DNA of 58,379 nt from Candidatus Omnitrophota bacterium (GTDB taxonomy: Bacteria > Omnitrophota > Gorgyraeia > Zapsychrales > Fredricksoniimonadaceae), in the NCBI GenBank assembly GCA_903836515.1, contig CAILQW010000039.1:1-58379 (forward strand), given 5' to 3'. The translations under genes and the position numbers were made by a program. Below are positions 44,963-53,752 of this stretch, piece after piece. The notes beneath the pieces are model-generated. The model saw nothing but the letters and a program-made list of their open reading frames with translations. It was not told where the DNA came from and ran no database searches. The stretch's first letter is position 1. Every line of letters begins with the position of its first letter.

Positions 44963-47887
44963 ATGATCTGTCGTGTTGAAATAAAAGAAAAAGACGGCGT
45001 TTTCGACGCAGCGGGGCACAGTGTCCTGCGCGATATCGCGGATCTGGGCATTGTATCCGCTTCGGATGTGCGCGTGGTACAGGTGTTTATCCTCGAAGGC
45101 GATCTGACCATCCACCAGGCCGGGCATATCGCCCGCGAGCTTTTGGTCGATGCCGTGGCGCAGGATCACCGGATCACGGACAAGCCCTCTCTCGACACGC
45201 TGGCCGGTTCCGCTTCCAGGGACGTGCGTGTTGTTGAAGTGGCGTACAATCCGGGGGTCATGGATCCTGTCGAGGCATCGACCCTCAAAGGGATCCGCGA
45301 TCTGGGGATAACCGGGGTCAGGTCCGTGCGGACGGCCCGCCAGTTCATCATCCACGGCCGACTGAGCGATAGTGAGTTGGCGCTTGTTAAAGACAAGGCG
45401 TTGATGAACAAGCTTATCCAGCATGCCGTCAAGGACCCGGCGGATGCATTTCGTCCGGTCGTGCTCGGCCATGCTGTGCAGGAGGCCCCGCATGTTCTTG
45501 CCGTACCGCTCAAGGGCCTTTCAGACAAGAAACTTGCCGCACTTTCGGCCAAAGGGCAGCTTTACCTGAACATCAACGAAATGAAAGCTATCCAGGCGTA
45601 TTTTGACGCCAAGGGACGGACGCCGACGGACATTGAACTGGAGACCATTGCCCAGACCTGGAGTGAGCACTGTCATCACAAAACTTTCCGTGGGGATATC
45701 CGTTATTCGTTCAGGCAAAAGGGCAAGGTCAAGACGGAATTTATTCACAATCTTCTCAAGGAAACCATCGTCAAGGCAACCACCACGCTCAACAAATCCT
45801 GGTGCGTTTCCGTTTTTCATGATAACGCCGGCATCGTGAAATTCGACAATGAATACAATATGTGTTTCAAGGTTGAAACCCACAACCATCCCTCTGCGCT
45901 CGAGCCGTTTGGCGGGGCGAATACGGGGGTGGGGGGAGTCATCCGTGATATCCTCGGCACCGGGCTCGGTGCCAGGCCGGTATGTAATACGGATGTCTTT
46001 TGTTTTGCGCCGCCTGATTTCCCGGCTGACAAACTGCCTTCGGGTGCCCTGCATCCCAAGCGTGTCATGAAAGGGGTGGTGAGCGGTGTTCGTGATTACG
46101 GCAACAAGATGGGGATTCCGACGGTGAACGGGGCCCTGTGTTTCCATGAACATTTTGTCGGCAATCCGCTTGTTTTTTGCGGCACCATCGGTCTTATCCC
46201 GCGCGGGCAGGATAAGAAAGCTGCCCAAAAGGGTGATCTGGTTGTCGTAGCCGGCGGGCGTACAGGCCGGGACGGCATCCATGGCGCCACGTTTTCTTCG
46301 GGTGAGCTTACCCATGAGTCAGAGGTTGTCTCCTCGGGGGCGGTGCAGATCGGCAATCCTATTGAAGAGAAAAAAGTGCTCGATGTCCTCATGCAGGCCC
46401 GTGACCAGGGGCTTTATACCGCCCTTACAGACTGCGGCGCCGGCGGGTTGTCGAGCGCGGTGGGCGAGATGGGGGAAGTGTTGGGTGCCCGCATCGATCT
46501 TGACAAAGTTCCATTGAAATATCAGGGGCTTCATTATACGGAAATATGGATCAGCGAGTCGCAGGAGCGTATGGTCATGGCGGTATCCCCGTCGAAGATC
46601 GAACGCCTTAAAGCCCTCTTTGCCTCCGAAAATGTGGATCTTGCGGTCATCGGGACTTTTACCGGGACCACGCACCTGGAGCTTTTTTATCACGGGGTCA
46701 GGGTTTGCGATCTGGATATGGCCTTCATGCACGGCGGCATTCCCAAGATCGCCAAGGAAGCCGTCTGGGAAGAACCCCGTCATAAAGAGCCGAAATTTGC
46801 ATGTGCCGCGGATCTGGCGCCAAAATTGCAGGCAGTCCTTGCCGATTACAATGTATGTTCCAAGGAAACCATCATCCGCCGTTATGATCATGAGGTCCAG
46901 GGCGGCAGTGTGGTGAAACCCCTGGTGGGGCCTGGCTGTGACGGCCCTTCCGACGCGAGTGTGGTGCGGCCGCGGCTTTCCGGGCGCCGGGGGATCGCGG
47001 TATCCAACGGCATCAACCCGCGTTTTGGCCTTGTTGATCCTTACTGGATGGCTGGCAGTGCCATTGATGAGGCTATCCGGCAGATCGTCGCTGTGGGCGG
47101 CGATATTTCCACCATCGCGATCCTGGATAATTTCTGCTGGGGGAACCCGGACAAGCCGGACCGCCTTGGCGGCCTGGTACGTGCGGCCAAGGGGTGCCAT
47201 GATTTTGCGGTGGCTTACGGGACGCCGTACATTTCCGGCAAGGATAGTTTTTACAATGAATATACCGATAAGGGGCGGTCGATCGCGGTTCCTGGCACCC
47301 TGCTTATTTCGGCCATGGCTATTGTCCGTGATGTGGCGAAGTCTGTGACCATGGATTTCAAGCGGCCGGGAAGCCTGATTTATGTCGTCGGTAAGACATA
47401 TGACGAGTGGGGCGGATCGGTGTATCTGAAAACTTTTGGCGCCATTGGAACGGCTGTTCCGCATGTTCGGCCTGCTGACGCGCGGGCGGCCTATGCCGCG
47501 CTTTCCGGCGCAATTCGGCGCAGTCTGGTCCTGGCCGCGCATGATTGTTCCGAAGGGGGGCTTGCGGTGGCGCTGGCCGAGATGGCGTTTGCCGGCGGGT
47601 TCGGCGCCAATGCTATCCTCAAGTCGGTTCCTTTCCAGGCGCGCGAGGCCCATGCCCGGCGTGACGACATGATCCTGTTTGCAGAGTCAAATTCACGTCT
47701 TCTCGTCGAGGTTGATCCACGTCACCAGAAAGCTTTCGAACGCGCGATGGCCGGCGTTCCTCTTGGGTTGATCGGCCGGGTGCAGGAGACGCCGGAGCTT
47801 TTTGTTTACGGCTTGAGAGACAACCTTTGCCTCAAGGCAGATGTGCATGCGTTAAAGGAAGCCTGGAAGAAACCGTTACAATTTTAG
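44963..47887 (+). CDS. purL: PurS-PurS-PurL: FGAM synthase with two fused PurS-like domains
   Basis: 974 aa. Two PurS-like units precede the large subunit: about 1-85 (VEIKEKDGVFDAAGHSVLRDI) and about 88-165 (VEVAYNPGVMDPVEASTLKGI), sharing the pattern P-x-V-x-D-P-x-G-x-x-x-x-x-x-L. The PurL domain follows from about 195: TWSEHCHHKTFRG, ETHNHPSALEPFGGANTGVGG, GGRTGRDGIHGATF, DCGAGGLSSAVGEMG, VSNGINPRFGLVDPY and HDCSEGGLAVALAEM. It works with PurQ, encoded two genes downstream. No Shine-Dalgarno is seen before ATG 44963. Confidence 0.88.
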   Translation: MICRVEIKEKDGVFDAAGHSVLRDIADLGIVSASDVRVVQVFILEGDLTIHQAGHIARELLVDAVAQDHRITDKPSLDTLAGSASRDVRVVEVAYNPGVMDPVEASTLKGIRDLGITGVRSVRTARQFIIHGRLSDSELALVKDKALMNKLIQHAVKDPADAFRPVVLGHAVQEAPHVLAVPLKGLSDKKLAALSAKGQLYLNINEMKAIQAYFDAKGRTPTDIELETIAQTWSEHCHHKTFRGDIRYSFRQKGKVKTEFIHNLLKETIVKATTTLNKSWCVSVFHDNAGIVKFDNEYNMCFKVETHNHPSALEPFGGANTGVGGVIRDILGTGLGARPVCNTDVFCFAPPDFPADKLPSGALHPKRVMKGVVSGVRDYGNKMGIPTVNGALCFHEHFVGNPLVFCGTIGLIPRGQDKKAAQKGDLVVVAGGRTGRDGIHGATFSSGELTHESEVVSSGAVQIGNPIEEKKVLDVLMQARDQGLYTALTDCGAGGLSSAVGEMGEVLGARIDLDKVPLKYQGLHYTEIWISESQERMVMAVSPSKIERLKALFASENVDLAVIGTFTGTTHLELFYHGVRVCDLDMAFMHGGIPKIAKEAVWEEPRHKEPKFACAADLAPKLQAVLADYNVCSKETIIRRYDHEVQGGSVVKPLVGPGCDGPSDASVVRPRLSGRRGIAVSNGINPRFGLVDPYWMAGSAIDEAIRQIVAVGGDISTIAILDNFCWGNPDKPDRLGGLVRAAKGCHDFAVAYGTPYISGKDSFYNEYTDKGRSIAVPGTLLISAMAIVRDVAKSVTMDFKRPGSLIYVVGKTYDEWGGSVYLKTFGAIGTAVPHVRPADARAAYAALSGAIRRSLVLAAHDCSEGGLAVALAEMAFAGGFGANAILKSVPFQAREAHARRDDMILFAESNSRLLVEVDPRHQKAFERAMAGVPLGLIGRVQETPELFVYGLRDNLCLKADVHALKEAWKKPLQF

Positions 47888-47896
47888 CGAGGGGTC

Positions 47897-48565
47897 ATGG
47901 GCAAGAAAAACGAGGGGTCAGCCGCTGATTTCTACGAGATGGATCAGTGGCGTATTTTTCGTATCATGGCGGAATTTGTGGAAGGTTTCGACAGTCTTCA
48001 CAACGTGGATAACGGGGTCACCATTTTTGGCTCCGCGCGCCTCAAACCCAACCACAAGATGTACCAGCTCGCGGAACAGACCGCCCAGCTTCTCGCCGAG
48101 AATGGTTATGCGGTGATTACGGGGGGCGGGCCCGGCATCATGGAGGCGGGCAACCGCGGGGCATTCATGGCCAAGGGTGAATCAATCGGGCTGAACATCG
48201 AGCTTCCCTTCGAGCAGAAGCCGAATCCTTTTATCCGTACGCTTGTCAATTTTCATTATTTCTTCTGCCGCAAGGTCATGTTCGTCAAATACGCCAAAGC
48301 GGTCATTGTTTTTCCGGGCGGGTTCGGGACACTTGATGAGCTGTTTGAAAGCCTGACCCTGGTCCAGACGGGCCGTATGCCCAAGGTTCCGGTTATTCTG
48401 TTTGGCAGTTATTACTGGAAAGGCCTTGAGGTGTGGATCAAGGATAAATTGCTCGCCGAGCACTGCATCGACGACAGCGATCTTTATCTTTATCACATGG
48501 TGGATGATCCTGAGGATGTGCTGAAGGTCATCAAGAACTTTTACAAGAAGAACAAGGCGAAATAG
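47897..48565 (+). CDS. LOG-family protein (TIGR00730), nucleoside 5'-monophosphate phosphoribohydrolase-like
   Basis: 222 aa Rossmann-like protein. GGGPGIMEAGNRGA and the active-site PGGFGTLDELFE are LOG signatures. Family enzymes, bacterial PpnN and plant LOG, hydrolyse the N-glycosidic bond of nucleoside or cytokinin monophosphates. It lies inside the purine operon, 9 nt after purL and 3 nt before purQ. A role in nucleotide salvage is therefore reasonable, but unproved. Confidence 0.85.
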   Translation: MGKKNEGSAADFYEMDQWRIFRIMAEFVEGFDSLHNVDNGVTIFGSARLKPNHKMYQLAEQTAQLLAENGYAVITGGGPGIMEAGNRGAFMAKGESIGLNIELPFEQKPNPFIRTLVNFHYFFCRKVMFVKYAKAVIVFPGGFGTLDELFESLTLVQTGRMPKVPVILFGSYYWKGLEVWIKDKLLAEHCIDDSDLYLYHMVDDPEDVLKVIKNFYKKNKAK

Positions 48566-48568
48566 CCG

Positions 48569-49384
48569 ATGTCCAGAAAAGTACGGGTCCTGGTCCTGCG
48601 CACGGCGGGGACCAATTGCAATGTGGAAACAGCCTTTGCCTTCGAGCACAGCGGCGCGTCCGTGGATCAGGTGCATCTCGAACGCCTGTTTGCCGGCGAT
48701 GTCAAGATGGCGGATTATCATATTTTGGCTTTGCCGGGCGGGTTCAGTTACGGGGACGATATCGCCTCGGGCCGTATTTTTGCCAACGAGTTGAGGCTTC
48801 GCCTCGGCCAGGATATCGCGCGGTTTATCCGGGACAGGAAGCTTGTGATCGGTATTTGCAACGGATTTCAGATCCTGGTCAAGGCAGGTATCCTGCCGGG
48901 GCCTTTTACACCGGGGACAGGCGTGTCTCAGACTGTGACGCTCACCAATAATGATTCCGGGAAATTTGAGGATCGTTGGACGCACCTTAAGGTTGAAGGC
49001 AAAAGTGTGTGGACCCAGGGGCTTAAGGACCTGATCTATATTCCTGTCGCGCACGGGGAAGGGAAGTTCATTCCTGCAAGCGACCGGGTCATGAAGGCGC
49101 TGCAGGCCCAGGGCCAGGTGGTTTTCCGGTATGTTCGTGCCGACGGCACACGCGGTGGATATCCGGAAAATCCCAACGGGGCCGTGGATGATGTGGCAGG
49201 GATTACCGATGTGACAGGCCGGGTGCTGGGGCTCATGCCTCATCCGGAACGGCATTTTCTTTTGACCCAGCATCCCTTCTGGACACGTCTCAAGGCCGAG
49301 GGTGGGCGTGATCGCGGTGTCCTGGGTGATGGCGCAAAAATTTTCGAGAACGGCGTCAATTATGTGAAAGAGAATCTTTTGTGA
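48569..49384 (+). CDS. purQ: FGAM synthase glutaminase subunit PurQ
   Basis: 271 aa, class I glutamine amidotransferase that supplies ammonia to PurL. VLRTAGTNCN at the start, PGGFSYGDDIASG, the nucleophile elbow IGICNGFQIL with its Cys, and the catalytic His-Pro-Glu in LGLMPHPERH. Longer than the usual 220-230 aa mainly at the C-terminus. It overlaps purM (GTGA). Confidence 0.93.
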   Translation: MSRKVRVLVLRTAGTNCNVETAFAFEHSGASVDQVHLERLFAGDVKMADYHILALPGGFSYGDDIASGRIFANELRLRLGQDIARFIRDRKLVIGICNGFQILVKAGILPGPFTPGTGVSQTVTLTNNDSGKFEDRWTHLKVEGKSVWTQGLKDLIYIPVAHGEGKFIPASDRVMKALQAQGQVVFRYVRADGTRGGYPENPNGAVDDVAGITDVTGRVLGLMPHPERHFLLTQHPFWTRLKAEGGRDRGVLGDGAKIFENGVNYVKENLL

Positions 49385-50385
49385 AGAAGAAAAAATTGAC
49401 TTACAAGGACAGTGGTGTCGATATCCGCAAGGCGGATGCGTTTGTGGCTGCCATCAAGGGGCTGGTGAGTTCAACCCGCAAGCCGGGTGTCATGGACAAA
49501 ACCAGGGCTTTCGGGTCTCTCTTCGCCCTGCCCAAGGGGTATAAAGAACCGGTTCTTGTCGCATCCACGGACGGGGTGGGCACGAAATTGCTCGTGGCCA
49601 ACCATGTGGGCCGGCACGATACCGTGGGTATCGATCTTGTCGCGATGAACGTCAATGATGTCCTGTGTGTCGGGGCAAGGCCCTTGTTTTTCCTGGATTA
49701 TGTGGCTTGCGGCAAGGTAGACAAAAAGCTTTTGGTTGATGTGATGAAGGGGATCACCGAGGGGTGCCGTCAGGCCGATTGCGCCTTGATCGGCGGAGAG
49801 ACGGCTGAAATGCCGGGCATGTACCGGGAAAAAGATTATGACCTCGCCGGTTTTACTGTCGGCGTCGTTGAAAGGTCGCAGATCATTGACGGCTCCAGGA
49901 TTGTGCCGGGAGATGTGGTGATCGGCCTGCCTTCCAGCGGTGTCCATTCCAACGGTTATTCCCTGGTGCGCCGGGTTTTTAGTCCGGCGGAGCAGAAAAA
50001 GTTCGCGAAGCTCATCATGGAGCCGACGCGGATTTATGTGAAGAATATCCTGCCCCTGGTGGGGAAGTTCGATATCCACGGCATGGCCCACAATACCGGC
50101 GGTGCTTTCTACGAAAAATTGACAAAATGCCTGCCCGAGCGCTGTGCGCTGGCCATCCGCAAGGGGGCGTGGCCGGTACCCGAGATATTCAGCCTGATCA
50201 TGGGGAAAGCGGATATCGCCGAGCGCGAGCTTTACCGCACCTTTAATATGGGGATTGGGTTCATCGTGGTGGTGAAGGCCAAAGATACAGAGCCGGTACG
50301 CTCTGCCTTGAGGAAAACAGGAATGCCTTCGTATGTGATCGGTGAGGTGGTCCGGCGCCGCGAAGAGAAATTAGAGTTGATATGA
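49381..50385 (+). CDS. purM: Phosphoribosylformylglycinamidine cyclo-ligase (AIR synthase)
   Basis: 334 aa. GTG start overlapping the purQ stop. YKDSGVDIRKADAFV, STDGVGTKLLVA, GIDLVAMNVNDVLCVGARPLFFLDY, GGETAEMPGMY and GLPSSGVHSNGYSL are PurM landmarks. Its stop overlaps purD (ATGA). Confidence 0.94.
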   Translation: MKKKKLTYKDSGVDIRKADAFVAAIKGLVSSTRKPGVMDKTRAFGSLFALPKGYKEPVLVASTDGVGTKLLVANHVGRHDTVGIDLVAMNVNDVLCVGARPLFFLDYVACGKVDKKLLVDVMKGITEGCRQADCALIGGETAEMPGMYREKDYDLAGFTVGVVERSQIIDGSRIVPGDVVIGLPSSGVHSNGYSLVRRVFSPAEQKKFAKLIMEPTRIYVKNILPLVGKFDIHGMAHNTGGAFYEKLTKCLPERCALAIRKGAWPVPEIFSLIMGKADIAERELYRTFNMGIGFIVVVKAKDTEPVRSALRKTGMPSYVIGEVVRRREEKLELI

Positions 50386-51650
50386 AAATACTGGTTATTG
50401 GTTCGGGCGGCCGTGAACATGCCCTTGTCTGGAAGATCAAACAGAGTCCCCGGGTGAGCAGGATCTTTTGTGCGCCGGGCAACGGCGGAATTGCGGAAAT
50501 TGCCGAGTGCGTGGACATCAAGGCCGATGATATCCTGGGCCTGGCTGATTTTGCACAGGCCCAGGGGATCGATCTCACGGTGGTGGGGCCCGAAGTCCCT
50601 CTTGTCGCGGGGATTGTCGATCTCTTTGAAGAGGAAGGCCTCAAGATTTTCGGACCTTCGCAGGCCGCAGCACGCCTGGAGGGCAGCAAGGTTTTCGCCA
50701 AGAATTTTATGAAGCGCTGGGAAATCCCGACGGCGCGGTATGCGGCGTTCAGCGATGAGAAGGCCGCGCTGGCGCATCTGGCGGGCCACACCTATCCGCT
50801 GGTGGTCAAGGCCGCCGGGCTTGCCGCCGGGAAGGGCGTTATCATTTGCCGGAATCAGGTGGAAGCGGAGGATGCCGTGCGCCGCATCATGTCCGGGAAT
50901 ATGTTCAAGGATGCGGGGAAAAGCCTTGTGATCGAGGATTTTCTCGAGGGCGAAGAAGCGTCGATCCTGGCGATATCCGACGGCAAGGATTTTCTGCTCC
51001 TGGAATCGTCCCAGGATCATAAACGTATTTTTGACAACGATGAAGGCCCCAATACCGGCGGGATGGGGGCCTATTCTCCGGCTCCCGTCGTTACAGATGC
51101 GTTGTCGCGTCAGATCGCGGACACTGTTATCCGGCCCCTTATTGAAGGCATGGCGGACGAGGGGGCCCCGTTCAAGGGGGTTCTTTACGTGGGTATTATG
51201 GTGACGCAGGACGGGCCCAGGGTCCTCGAGTTCAATACCCGTTTCGGCGATCCGGAAACGCAGGCTGTTTTGCCCCGGCTCAAGTCAGATCTGGTCGATG
51301 TGATGCTGGCTTCCGTGGACGGGCGTGTGGCAGGCATGGTGTTGGAGTGGGATCCGCGTGCATGTGTGTGTGTGGTCATGGCCGCGGGCGGTTATCCGGG
51401 GGATTATGCCGTCGGGGCGCCCATCAGCGGTCTGGACAAGGTTTCCGCGGGTGCGGTTGTTTTTCATGCGGGCACCCGCAAAGACACTACGGCGCTCGTT
51501 ACGTCGGGAGGGCGCGTGCTGGGCGTGACCGCGATGGGTGAGGATGTTGCTAAAGCCATTGTACATGTTTATGCCGAGATCAAGAAGATCACCTATGAGG
51601 GCATGCATTTCCGCCGGGATATCGGCCGGAAGGCTATAGGCCGGCACTGA
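50382..51650 (+). CDS. purD: Phosphoribosylamine-glycine ligase
   Basis: 422-aa ATP-grasp enzyme making GAR. MKILVIGSGGREHALVWKI, GPEVPLVAGIVD, FGPSQAAARLEGSK, VKAAGLAAGKGV, TGGMGAYSPAP and FNTRFGDPETQAVLPRL are present. Full length, coupled to purM. purF, purN and purH are absent from the window, so the pathway is completed elsewhere. Confidence 0.94.
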   Translation: MKILVIGSGGREHALVWKIKQSPRVSRIFCAPGNGGIAEIAECVDIKADDILGLADFAQAQGIDLTVVGPEVPLVAGIVDLFEEEGLKIFGPSQAAARLEGSKVFAKNFMKRWEIPTARYAAFSDEKAALAHLAGHTYPLVVKAAGLAAGKGVIICRNQVEAEDAVRRIMSGNMFKDAGKSLVIEDFLEGEEASILAISDGKDFLLLESSQDHKRIFDNDEGPNTGGMGAYSPAPVVTDALSRQIADTVIRPLIEGMADEGAPFKGVLYVGIMVTQDGPRVLEFNTRFGDPETQAVLPRLKSDLVDVMLASVDGRVAGMVLEWDPRACVCVVMAAGGYPGDYAVGAPISGLDKVSAGAVVFHAGTRKDTTALVTSGGRVLGVTAMGEDVAKAIVHVYAEIKKITYEGMHFRRDIGRKAIGRH

Positions 51651-51686
51651 CACACAGGGGTTTGACTGTTGCCAAGGAGGGGTCGC

Positions 51687-52163
51687 ATGGGAACAATACA
51701 GGTTGCCCTGATGATGGGCAGCAAAAATGATATGCCGGTCGTGGAAGAAACGGCCAAAATGCTCGGGCATTTTGGCATAGTCCATGAAACCAAGGTGCTT
51801 TCGGCGCATCGCACGCCGCGGGAGACAGCGGCTTATGCCGCCGCCCTGGCCGGACGAGGGGTTAAGGTCGTTATTTGTGCGGCGGGAGGGTCGGCGGCGC
51901 TGGCCGGTGTTGTCGCGGCGCATACCCATCTGCCGGTGATTGGCATTCCGCTCGATTCGATGGGGTTCAACGGGCTTGATGCCCTTTTGTCGACCATCCA
52001 GATGCCGCCGGGAGTTCCGGTGGCAGGTGTGGGTATCGGCAAGCCGGGCGCCAAGAATGCCGCGCTGGTCGCGGTCCGTATCCTCGCCCTGTCAGACAAG
52101 AACCTTGTGCGGCAGCTGGAAGCGTATACCCAAGACCAGGCCGAGAAGATATTGAAGGGATAG
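51687..52163 (+). CDS. purE: N5-carboxyaminoimidazole ribonucleotide mutase
   Basis: 158 aa. MMGSKNDMPV, SAHRTP, ICAAGGSAALAGVVAAHTHLPVIGIPLD and the SxQMPxGVPVA segment are PurE motifs. Start ATG 51687 follows AAGGAGG; the TTG at 51669 precedes the ribosome binding site. No purK is adjacent, so class I or class II use of CO2 cannot be told from context. Confidence 0.93.
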   Translation: MGTIQVALMMGSKNDMPVVEETAKMLGHFGIVHETKVLSAHRTPRETAAYAAALAGRGVKVVICAAGGSAALAGVVAAHTHLPVIGIPLDSMGFNGLDALLSTIQMPPGVPVAGVGIGKPGAKNAALVAVRILALSDKNLVRQLEAYTQDQAEKILKG

Positions 52164-52196
52164 CGCGAAAGTCCCTGCGAACGCCGAGGACCGTCT

Positions 52197-53261
52197 GTGA
52201 AAACAAAAGTTGTCAGGATCAACCCAAAGGTTCCCGAAGCGGATCTTGTCCTGGACGCCGCCCGCCTGGTGCATGAGGGCGGCCTTGTTATTTTTCCAAC
52301 GGAGACGGTCTACGGGATCGCTGCTGATCATGCCAACCCCCAGGCGATGCGGCGATTGCGCGACGTGAAGAAGCGTTCCGCCGACAAGCCTTTTTCCGTG
52401 ATGATCGCCCAGAAGGAACTGATCCGTAATTACACGGATTACGATGACCCTAAACTTTTCAAGCTCATTGACCGCTATTGGCCCGGTCCGTTGACTGTTA
52501 TCGTTCCCACGGGAAGATCCGGGGGGACGCTGGGCATCCGCATCCCGGATCATCCGGTGGCCGCCCAGCTGGTGGCGAATGCCCATTGTACGGTTGCGGC
52601 GCCTTCCGCCAATCTTGAGGGGGCTCCTGCACCGACGACCTGTGAGGAGGCCTTGCGCGATTTGGACGGCCTGGTTGACCTGGCCATCGACAGCGGGCGT
52701 GTGGATATCGGGACCGCGTCGACCATTGTTGATTTTACCCGTGGTATTCCGTCGGTGGTGCGGCCGGGGGCTATTTCTCCTGCTGAGGTAAAACAGATCA
52801 CGGAACGTCCGCATGTGCTTTTTGTGTGCACCGGCAACAGTTGCCGTTCGGTGATGGCCGAGTATCTTTTCAAGAAGATGCTTAAGGACCGTCCGGATAT
52901 TACGGTCGCATCTGCCGGAACAGGAGTCTATTTTCAGGGATCCGCGAGCAGCGAAGCGCTCAAGGTTCTCCGGGAAGAAGGGATCGACGCCTACGGGCAT
53001 GTTTCCCAGCCCGTGACGAACATGCTGTTGAAAAAGTCAGACCTTGTTTTTGTCATGACGCGCGCGCACCGCAGCCAGGTCCTGGAACGCGTGCCGGGGG
53101 TTGAAAAAAGGGTCTATCTGCTGGGGGAATTCTCCAGCCGCAAGGTGCATCATGAGCGTGACCTGGATATCCCGGATCCGATCGGCAAAGCCCATAGTGA
53201 ATATCAAGAATGCCTCCGGGTGATTCAGGATTGCCTGGGGCGTATCAGGGAACTGGTGTGA
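52197..53261 (+). CDS. Fusion of TsaC/Sua5 (threonylcarbamoyl-AMP synthase) and low-MW protein phosphatase
   Basis: 354 aa. Residues about 10-200 are the YrdC/TsaC domain (GGLVIFPTETVYGIAADHAN, KRSADKPFSVMI, YWPGPLTVIVP, VAAPSANLEG), which makes the precursor of t6A37 in ANN-reading tRNAs. Residues about 206-350 are a low-molecular-weight phosphatase with loop CTGNSCRS (Cys211 to Arg217, C-X5-R) and the acid DIPDPIG. GTG 52197 follows GAGGA. In Bacillus the two activities are separate neighbours (YwlC and the arginine phosphatase YwlE) next to rpiB and glyA. Confidence 0.92.
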   Translation: MKTKVVRINPKVPEADLVLDAARLVHEGGLVIFPTETVYGIAADHANPQAMRRLRDVKKRSADKPFSVMIAQKELIRNYTDYDDPKLFKLIDRYWPGPLTVIVPTGRSGGTLGIRIPDHPVAAQLVANAHCTVAAPSANLEGAPAPTTCEEALRDLDGLVDLAIDSGRVDIGTASTIVDFTRGIPSVVRPGAISPAEVKQITERPHVLFVCTGNSCRSVMAEYLFKKMLKDRPDITVASAGTGVYFQGSASSEALKVLREEGIDAYGHVSQPVTNMLLKKSDLVFVMTRAHRSQVLERVPGVEKRVYLLGEFSSRKVHHERDLDIPDPIGKAHSEYQECLRVIQDCLGRIRELV

Positions 53262-53268
53262 GGTTAAG

Positions 53269-53742
53269 ATGACAAAAGGAAGAAGCCCCATTTTTATCGG
53301 TGCGGATCATCGCGGGTTTGCGTTGAAGGCAGAGATCGCAGCTTTTCTGAAAACGCTTGGCCATGAGGTCATTGACGCCGGGACGTATGAAGAAGAGCCC
53401 TGCGATTACCCGGTGATCGCCTACGAGGTGGCTTCTCAGGTTGCCCGCATGAAGAAGGCGCGCGGGATACTGGTGTGCATGAGCGGGATCGGGCATTCCA
53501 TTGCCGCGAACAAAGTGCCGGGGGCCTATGCCGCGCTTTGTTATAATAAAGAAGCGGCGATGCTTTCGCGCCAGCATAACAATGCCAATATCCTTGTCCT
53601 GGGGGCGAAATTCGTTTCCCGCCGGGAGATGTTCGCGATCATCCGGGTTTGGCTGTCGACAGCATTCGAGGGGGGGCGGCATTTGCGCCGGATCCGGCAG
53701 ATCAAGGCGATGGAGCGGAAACTTTTCAAGGCTTTTCAATAA
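53269..53742 (+). CDS. rpiB: Ribose-5-phosphate isomerase B / RpiB-LacAB family
   Basis: 157 aa. [13 protein letters not shown] at the start and the active-site [20 protein letters not shown] with Cys70; [11 protein letters not shown] matches the family. It interconverts ribulose- and ribose-5-phosphate and so feeds PRPP for the purine genes upstream. Within a few nt of both neighbours. Confidence 0.92.
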   Translation: MTKGRSPIFIGADHRGFALKAEIAAFLKTLGHEVIDAGTYEEEPCDYPVIAYEVASQVARMKKARGILVCMSGIGHSIAANKVPGAYAALCYNKEAAMLSRQHNNANILVLGAKFVSRREMFAIIRVWLSTAFEGGRHLRRIRQIKAMERKLFKAFQ

Positions 53743-53752
53743 CGGAGTGGCC

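Noticed and set aside
46319-47653. 444-codon minus-strand ORF within purL
   Set aside because: It lies opposite a fully motif-bearing PurL, has a composition typical of a GC-rich antisense shadow, no signal or known motif and no ribosome binding site.
48182-49273. 363-codon minus-strand ORF across the LOG and purQ genes
   Set aside because: It spans two confidently identified genes and reads as antisense shadow; no independent promoter or ribosome binding site.
53501-53752. N-terminal extension of GlyA from 53501
   Set aside because: It lies inside rpiB in another frame; ATG 53753 with its own GGAG matches the GlyA family start.
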